Positions 32,334-36,378 of a stretch of DNA of 36,378 nucleotides are shown here, in pieces. Made by a program: the position numbers and the translations under genes. The notes beneath the pieces were generated by a model. It was given only the letters and a program-made list of their open reading frames with translations, made no database searches and had not been told where the DNA came from. Numbering within the stretch: position 1 is the stretch's first letter; each line of letters starts with the position of its first letter. This stretch comes from Oscillospiraceae bacterium (GTDB taxonomy: Bacteria; Bacillota; Clostridia; Oscillospirales; Acutalibacteraceae), in NCBI GenBank assembly GCA_015065965.1, contig SVPH01000025.1, forward strand, positions 1 to 36,378, in the 5' to 3' direction.

Positions 32334-32577
32334 TTTCAACAGCCTTTCTGATTGCTTTTGCAAGTTGGTCCGGACATGATGTGCTTTTGAAGCCGCAGCG
32401 TATACCTTCAAGTTTTGCTATAACATCCTCTGCATTCATGCCTTCAACAATTGAACTGATTCCTTTAAGGTTACCGTCACATCCGCCGTGAAAACGCACA
32501 TTTTTAACCTTGCCGTTTTCAATTTCAAAATCAATTGTGCGTGAGCAGGTGCCGCTTGTTTTGTATTGATAATTCAT
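32326..32577 (-). CDS. TSCPD-domain protein (TIGR03905-like)
   Basis: An 83-residue protein, nearly all one TSCPD domain, named after the motif here read as TSCPDQLAKAI. Other conserved points are YKTSGTCSRTIDFEI, VRFHGGCDGNLKGIS and CGFKSTSCPD, giving four conserved Cys probably for metal binding. The same domain is found at the C-terminus of B12-dependent ribonucleotide reductases; the stand-alone form has unknown function. ATG at 32577 is chosen over 32598 because AAGGAG lies ahead of it. Confidence 0.9.
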   Translation of the reverse strand: MNYQYKTSGTCSRTIDFEIENGKVKNVRFHGGCDGNLKGISSIVEGMNAEDVIAKLEGIRCGFKSTSCPDQLAKAIRKAVENG

Positions 32578-32598
32578 AGCATACTCTCCTTTTTTCAC

Positions 32599-32627
32599 AT
32601 TTTACACTATTTTAATTGCTTTTTCAA
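32599..32627 (-). promoter_or_regulatory. Sigma-A type promoter for the TSCPD gene
   Basis: Minus strand: TTGAAA (32622-32627), spacer 17, TAAAAT (32599-32604). It separates the TSCPD gene from the small-protein cassette upstream. Confidence 0.55.
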
Positions 32628-32659
32628 GCAGAGTTGCCATATTTTTCAAACCGTTCATA

Positions 32660-32767
32660 TTACAAGAGAATATACAGAAGCGAAAACACTAAAGGAAAAT
32701 CACATTTTTCTGCCATAAGCAAAACAACAAGAGGAAAAATCAGCGAATAATCTGAATCGGCATTCAT
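32660..32767 (-). CDS. 35-residue hydrophobic peptide coupled to the preceding gene
   Basis: ATG at 32767 overlaps the TGA of the 113-residue gene as ATGA and reads 35 codons to TAA at 32660-32662. The peptide starts polar (MNADSDYS), then is almost entirely hydrophobic (LIFPLVVLLM, PLVFSLLYILL). From memory, short clostridial proteins ending in a LLYILL-like tail do occur, in small-protein clusters like this one. The start-stop overlap and GGTG ten bases upstream argue for translation. It is shorter than most gene callers accept. Function unknown; a membrane-associated role is likely. Confidence 0.6.
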   Translation of the reverse strand: MNADSDYSLIFPLVVLLMAEKCDFPLVFSLLYILL

Positions 32768-33105
32768 TTTTTGTTTTCACCGCCCATAAATTGCGTAAGA
32801 GTCGGCAAAAGTTCAAAAAGTTTCATCATTTGCATTGCTTCATCAGCCTTTCTTCTCCTTCTTTCGCTCAGAAGCGGTTTAAGTGCTTCAATAAGACGGG
32901 TGCGGTCATCTTTTTTATTCATTGCGCCCATAAGAGAACTTATTTTTGCCATCATCTGAGCGTTGCCGAGAATATCGGAAAAATTGGGCATCGACGCATT
33001 TTTTTCTTCTTTTTCCTGAGAAGAAAAAAGATTCTCTGCAGCCGCTCTGAGGTTTTCCATATCTTCGTCAGAAAGACTTGATAAAATATCGTTTATGCTG
33101 TCCAT
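32764..33105 (-). CDS. Small helical protein, conserved clostridial type
   Basis: A 113-residue charged, helical protein: ILSSLSDEDMENLRAAAENL, then a low-complexity acidic stretch (EKEEKNASMPN), then IEALKPLLSERRRRKADEAM and MKLFELLPTLTQFMGG. The LKPLLSE-R-R-K-x-DEA block followed by a leucine-rich tail recurs, from memory, in small unnamed clostridial proteins. ATG at 33105 has only a weak ribosome site (GGTGG). It is followed by the 35-residue peptide through an ATGA overlap. Unknown function. Confidence 0.78.
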   Translation of the reverse strand: MDSINDILSSLSDEDMENLRAAAENLFSSQEKEEKNASMPNFSDILGNAQMMAKISSLMGAMNKKDDRTRLIEALKPLLSERRRRKADEAMQMMKLFELLPTLTQFMGGENKK

Positions 33106-33125
33106 TTTCCGCCACCCGCCTGCAT

Positions 33126-33332
33126 TTATTTTTTAAACTGTCGCATAAGCCGTTGAGCCTGCTCACTGCTCAGCAGTTCTTCAAGGGCCTTTTTATCGCT
33201 CAGGACTTTTTTGATTTCTCCCATTTTATCGGCAGGCAGTTTATTTTGAACTGCTCCGAGCAAATCCTCGGGATTTTTGTTTTCCGATGCCTTTGCAAGG
33301 CGCATAATTTCTTCAAAAGATAAATTACTCAT
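33126..33332 (-). CDS. Small helical protein, unknown function
   Basis: A 68-residue charged helical protein (NLSFEEIMRLAKASENKNP, MGEIKKVLSDKKALEELL, SEQAQRLMRQFKK). First gene of the cassette, 20 bases before the 113-residue protein. The start was placed at the ATG at 33332, three codons inside the longest frame. The Leu-rich helices suggest partner binding. No family recognised. Confidence 0.75.
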   Translation of the reverse strand: MSNLSFEEIMRLAKASENKNPEDLLGAVQNKLPADKMGEIKKVLSDKKALEELLSSEQAQRLMRQFKK

Positions 33333-33397
33333 TGCAATCACCGCCTTTTCATTTTATAATATATGTCAGAATAAGATTTTGCAGAACGGAGGATTTA

Positions 33398-33856
33398 ATG
33401 AGAATTCTTGTTTTTTCGGATTCGCACGGTTCTACTTACTGTATGCGAGAGGCTTTGCTTGTACACAGTGAAGCGGATATGATAATCCATCTTGGTGACG
33501 GGGAAAGGGATTTAAGCAGGCTTGAAGATTTACTGGCAGGCAAAAAGATTGTTCAGGTTTGCGGTAACTGTGATTTTTGTTCAATGCTTCCGACAAACGA
33601 GATAACAGATGTTTCGGGAGTAAGAATTTTTTGCTCACACGGTCATACGGAACTTGTAAAGCACGGTACTCAGGCATTTGTTAAAAAGGCAAAGTCGCTC
33701 GGCGCTCGCATTGCATTATATGGGCACACTCATCAATCTGTTACTGATTATGACGACGGACTGCACATAATGAATCCCGGCAGCATAAGAGCAGGGGAAT
33801 ACGGCGCTGTTGATATTACTCCGTCGGGAATAATGCTTTTGCAGATGAAAGTGTAA
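33398..33856 (+). CDS. MJ0936/YfcE-type metallophosphoesterase
   Basis: A 152-residue phosphodiesterase of the YfcE/MJ0936 subfamily, which hydrolyses phosphodiester bonds in vitro with Mn2+ or Ni2+. The five metal motifs are intact: FSDSHG (D, H), GDGERD, VCGNCD (GNxD), SHGH and GHTH, followed by NPGS. ATG at 33398 follows CGGAGG; an upstream frame to 33332 has no support and would overlap the small-protein promoter region. In many Firmicutes it follows the rph/rdgB genes, absent here. Confidence 0.95.
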   Translation: MRILVFSDSHGSTYCMREALLVHSEADMIIHLGDGERDLSRLEDLLAGKKIVQVCGNCDFCSMLPTNEITDVSGVRIFCSHGHTELVKHGTQAFVKKAKSLGARIALYGHTHQSVTDYDDGLHIMNPGSIRAGEYGAVDITPSGIMLLQMKV

Positions 33857-33900
33857 TATCAGCCGTCTGAATAACATATAATTTTTCAGGCGGTGATAAA

Positions 33901-34446
33901 ATGTTTGTATATTCAGTTAAAACTTCAAAGGCAAAAATTGCGGCACTTATAATTGCGATTGTTGCGGTTATAATTGCCATTGCCATGATAATGACGGGCG
34001 AAAAGGAGCCTGCGGCAAATGATTCGGCAGTGAATTATAAGGCGGAAAATTCATCTGAGAGAGCGGCGTTTGTTTCGCAGTTCGGTTGGAAAATTTCGGA
34101 AGACCCTGCTGAGATCAGCGAAGTTATAATTCCCGAAGATTTTGATGCAGGATATGTTGAGTATGCGGCAATGAACAAGGCGCAGGGGCTTGACCTTGAA
34201 CCTTACAAAGGTGTGCGTGCAAAACGCTGGACTTATGATGTGTTGAATTATCCGGGTCTTGAAAACATGAGAGGAACTGTGCAAATTAATATCCTCATTT
34301 ATGACGGCAGAGTTATCGGCGGAGATGTTTGCTCGCTTGAACAGGGCGGCTTTATACACGGTTTTACTTTCCCTGAACCTGCAGTTCCGCAGACAACATC
34401 AGAACCCATGAGCGCGCAAATTGTTACAAGTGCCGTTCAAAATTAA
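33901..34446 (+). CDS. DUF4830-domain membrane-anchored protein
   Basis: A 181-residue protein: N-terminal membrane helix at about residues 12-32, then an exported domain. FVSQFGWKISEDPAEISEVIIPEDF, abridged here to its ends, with YVEYAAMNKAQGLDLEPYKG and YDVLNYPG is the pattern of DUF4830. The Ser/Thr-rich tail is probably disordered. ATG at 33901 follows GGCGGTG. Function unknown; in other clostridia it appears as a single gene with no constant partner that I know. Confidence 0.82.
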   Translation: MFVYSVKTSKAKIAALIIAIVAVIIAIAMIMTGEKEPAANDSAVNYKAENSSERAAFVSQFGWKISEDPAEISEVIIPEDFDAGYVEYAAMNKAQGLDLEPYKGVRAKRWTYDVLNYPGLENMRGTVQINILIYDGRVIGGDVCSLEQGGFIHGFTFPEPAVPQTTSEPMSAQIVTSAVQN

Positions 34447-34466
34447 ACAAAACCGATTTTTGACTA

Positions 34467-34494
34467 TTGATTTTTTAATGCTTTGTGTTACAAT
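34467..34494 (+). promoter_or_regulatory. Promoter of the TetR gene, overlapped by a dyad
   Basis: TTGATT (34467-34472), spacer 16, TACAAT (34489-34494). The -10 lies inside the left arm of the perfect dyad TGTTACAA / TTGTAACA (34486-34493 and 34505-34512), the standard setting of an autorepressing TetR operator. Confidence 0.6.
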
Positions 34495-34512
34495 GTATTA
34501 TGAGTTGTAACA
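34486..34512. promoter_or_regulatory. Likely TetR operator
   Basis: TGTTACAA (34486-34493) and TTGTAACA (34505-34512), 8-bp perfect arms around 11 bases. It overlaps the -10 of the TetR gene's own promoter and lies 67 bases ahead of its start. Confidence 0.6.
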
Positions 34513-34578
34513 TTCGTGCAACAAAACGGACTATTTATGACACATATTATACAGGGAAAAATAAAAGGAGGGTAAAAG

Positions 34579-35160
34579 GTGCAGAAAGATACAAAAAAAT
34601 TAATTTATGAAACCTTTGTGCAGTTGCTTGAAAAAAAGCCTTTTGACAGGATAACGGTTAAGGATATAGTTGAAGCATGTGAAATTAACCGCAATACCTT
34701 CTATTATTATTACAGCGATATATATGATGTTCTTGAAGAAATTTTTATGAAAGAACTTAATGAACTTTTAGGTGCGCATAAAGAAGGAAAATCCTGGGCG
34801 GAATCTTTTATTAAAATTGCATATGTAGCCTATAGCCATAAAAAAATCATTAATAACATATGTGCATCGCGAAGTTATGAATACCTTGAAAACTATATGT
34901 ATAAAGTCTGTAACAATGTTATGATTGAATTGGTACAGGATATGGCGCAGGGCATGGATGTTCCCGAAAGCGACATTGAATTTATTGCTTCATTCTATGA
35001 ATATGCGTTTGTAGGCGTTATTTCTGAATGGTTCAGAACGGGAATGAGAGAGGAACCGCTTGAACTTGCCTCGCGTTTTGCGTTGGTTGTAGGTAATATG
35101 AAGTATTCACTCAGAAAAAGTGAAAAGAATCAAAGACTGAGAAAAGAAAATGAAGATTAA
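34579..35160 (+). CDS. TetR/AcrR-family transcription regulator
   Basis: A 193-residue repressor. The N-terminal HTH is clear: IYETFVQLLEKKPFDRITVKDIVEACEINRNTFYYYYSDIYD in full length, here represented by RITVKDIVEACEINRNTFYY. The C-terminal part is a TetR_C_8/DhaS-like ligand-binding helical bundle. The start is GTG at 34579 following AAGGAGGG. It overlaps the pseudouridine-synthase gene by 11 bases, so the two are co-transcribed, an unusual partnership. The dyad upstream suggests autoregulation; other targets and the inducer are unknown. Confidence 0.9.
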   Translation: MQKDTKKLIYETFVQLLEKKPFDRITVKDIVEACEINRNTFYYYYSDIYDVLEEIFMKELNELLGAHKEGKSWAESFIKIAYVAYSHKKIINNICASRSYEYLENYMYKVCNNVMIELVQDMAQGMDVPESDIEFIASFYEYAFVGVISEWFRTGMREEPLELASRFALVVGNMKYSLRKSEKNQRLRKENED

Positions 35161-35794
35161 GTTTGAGGATAAACATATCATTGTCTGCTTTAAGCCTGCA
35201 GGAATTATTAGTCAGAGCACAGAAGGTACGGATATGATTTCTGTACTTAACAAGCATTTTGAGCAAAATTGCGAAGAGGCGCAGGCATACCCTGTTCATC
35301 GGTTGGACAAGGAAACTGCAGGGCTTATGGTTTATGCAAAAAACTCAAAGGCGGCGGCAAATCTTTCAAAACAGGCAGAACAGAATAAAATCAAAAAGCA
35401 TTATTATGCTGTTTTGAACGGCGTTCCTTCTGAAAAGAGCGGCGTATTAACGGACTTGCTTTTCAGAGATAAGCAAAAAAATAAAACATATGTTGTTAAC
35501 CGCATGAGAAAGGGCGTGCGTAATGCATCGCTTGAATATACGGTTGCGGATGAAAAAAGCGGAATATCGCTTGTTGATATCCTGCTTCACACGGGAAGAA
35601 CTCATCAGATAAGGGTTCAGTTTGCAAGCAGAAAAATGCCGCTTTACGGTGACGGAAGATATGGCGGCGGAAGCGGAAAACTCGCACTTTTTGCACATAC
35701 GCTTGAATTTGAGCATCCTGTCAGCGGAGAAAAGATGATTTTTTCGGAAAAGCCCGATACAACAGAATATCCGTGGAGTGAATTTGAGTTTTAA
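35150..35794 (+). CDS. RluA-family RNA pseudouridine synthase
   Basis: A 214-residue enzyme converting uridine to pseudouridine in rRNA or tRNA. The catalytic block YPVHRLDKETAGLMVYAK (Asp) and HTGRTHQIRVQFA are canonical RluA motifs, with LYGDGRYGG beyond. It has no S4 domain, like the shorter RluA and YlyB-like members; the target position is not deducible. ATG at 35150 lies inside the TetR gene end, with GAGAAAAG as a modest ribosome site. Confidence 0.93.
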   Translation: MKIKFEDKHIIVCFKPAGIISQSTEGTDMISVLNKHFEQNCEEAQAYPVHRLDKETAGLMVYAKNSKAAANLSKQAEQNKIKKHYYAVLNGVPSEKSGVLTDLLFRDKQKNKTYVVNRMRKGVRNASLEYTVADEKSGISLVDILLHTGRTHQIRVQFASRKMPLYGDGRYGGGSGKLALFAHTLEFEHPVSGEKMIFSEKPDTTEYPWSEFEF

Positions 35795-35823
35795 AAGGCA
35801 ACTGAATGTTGCCTTTTATTTTT
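35793..35823 (+). terminator. Terminator of tetR-rluA
   Basis: Stem AAAAGGCAAC (35793-35802) with GTTGCCTTTT (35808-35817), loop TGAAT, then ATTTTTT. The stem begins within the stop codon. Confidence 0.88.
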
Positions 35824-35864
35824 TGCAAGAGAAAACGGCACAGTTCCGAAGAACTGCGCCGTTA
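35820..35864 (-). terminator. Terminator of the pyruvate:ferredoxin oxidoreductase gene
   Basis: Minus strand: 13-bp stem (35851-35863 with 35834-35846) including one G-U pair, loop of 4, then a T-rich stretch. It lies 16 bases after the stop codon at 35880. Confidence 0.82.
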
Positions 35865-35879
35865 ATTGCTTTATAAGGA

Positions 35880-36378
35880 TTAGTCAGCCTTGGGAGCGTA
35901 GAGATCCTTAAGACGAAGGAGATGCTCATATCTCTCAACTGATGTCTTCTCAGCAAGAGCAAAGAGTTCTTCTGCTCTTTCGGGGAATGAACGTGTGAGT
36001 GATGAGTAACGAGCCTCGTTGAGAAGGAATTCTCTGTAACTGCCTGTTGCGGGCTTGCTGTCGATTGTGAAGGGATTCTTGCCGTCTGCCTTGAGTGCGG
36101 GGTTGTAACGGAACATGTTCCAGTAACCGCAGTCAACAGCCTTCTTCATTTCAGCCTGGCAGTTAACCATGCCGCCCTTAATTGAGTGCATTTCGCAAGG
36201 TGCGTATGCAATGATGATTGAGGGACCGTTGTATGCTTCTGCTTCAGCGATAGCCTTGATTGTCTGGTTCTGGTCAGCACCCATAGCAATCTGAGCAACG
36301 TAAACATAGCCGTAACTCATAGCGATTTCAGCAAGGCTCTTCTTAGCGATGCCCTTACCTGCTGCTGCGAACTGTGCA
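35880..36378 (-). CDS. Pyruvate:ferredoxin (flavodoxin) oxidoreductase, C-terminal fragment
   Basis: The frame is open to the right edge, so the start lies outside the window; about 165 C-terminal residues are visible. They match the pyruvate:ferredoxin oxidoreductase end domain: SYGYVYVAQIAMGADQNQTI, then GPSIIIAYAPCEMHSIKGGM, CGYWNMFRYNPAL, KNPFTIDSKPATGSYREFLL and SFPERAEELFALAE. The enzyme oxidises pyruvate to acetyl-CoA and CO2 with reduction of ferredoxin, central to clostridial fermentation. The Cys in YAPC is in the conserved family position. Strong codon bias (gca, aag, ctt) fits high expression. Confidence 0.93.
   Translation of the reverse strand, partial: AQFAAAGKGIAKKSLAEIAMSYGYVYVAQIAMGADQNQTIKAIAEAEAYNGPSIIIAYAPCEMHSIKGGMVNCQAEMKKAVDCGYWNMFRYNPALKADGKNPFTIDSKPATGSYREFLLNEARYSSLTRSFPERAEELFALAEKTSVERYEHLLRLKDLYAPKAD

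Noticed and set aside
1-36378. CRISPR arrays, tRNA or rRNA genes, transposases, integrases, toxin-antitoxin or restriction systems
   Set aside because: Looked for and not seen on either strand. The two tandem XRE genes have no toxin partner.

Overview
The window looks like chromosome of a low-GC, endospore-forming Firmicute of the class Clostridia, probably a gut member of the Oscillospiraceae/Ruminococcaceae type. The evidence is a set of sporulation genes (spmA, spmB, ylbJ, yqfC, yqfD), a TTG start on ylbJ, strong GGAGG ribosome sites, a lysine riboswitch, a queT gene with a structured leader, and a pyruvate:ferredoxin oxidoreductase. No phage, transposon, integrase, CRISPR array, rRNA or tRNA was recognised. 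Both ends cut through genes.

Layout. 1-2711: the C-terminal 900 residues of a large InlB-type repeat surface protein. 2763-7911: a convergent P-type Ca2+ ATPase, an AbrB-like regulator divergent from spmAB, and a patatin-like lipase. 7924-11049 (minus): a DUF4358-like lipoprotein, an MBOAT acyltransferase and a DHHW-type protein, which together look like a surface-polymer O-acylation locus. 11158-15029: ylbJ with a small Cys protein and a sialidase-like protein on the minus strand, divergent from yqfCD. 15068-17591: two overlapping XRE regulators, queT behind a folded leader, a NagD-type phosphatase and a third XRE regulator. 17644-21414 (minus): a coiled-coil protein, coaD, rsmD and uvrC. 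21630-22662: rpsF-ssb-rpsR with a structured leader. 22754-26032 (minus): galE-HAD-ACT-UPF0210, tightly spaced. 26140-29761: an HD protein, rsmA, then a lysine riboswitch controlling an NhaC-family transporter. 30060-31798: two cell-surface proteins sharing four copies of one beta-rich domain. 31893-33332 (minus): a run of very small proteins, including a 35-residue hydrophobic peptide coupled by an ATGA overlap, plus a TSCPD protein and a membrane protein. 33398-35794: a phosphodiesterase, a DUF4830 protein, a TetR regulator and an RluA-type pseudouridine synthase. 35880-end (minus): the C-terminus of pyruvate:ferredoxin oxidoreductase.

Most of the window is ordinary core genome. The items most worth a second look are the lysine riboswitch, which reassigns a presumed Na+/H+ antiporter as a lysine transporter; the queT leader, in which a hairpin loop can pair with the Shine-Dalgarno sequence; the four-copy beta-domain pair at 30060-31798; and the small-protein cassette at 32660-33332. 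I did not find convincing evidence of a wholly new defence or mobile system.
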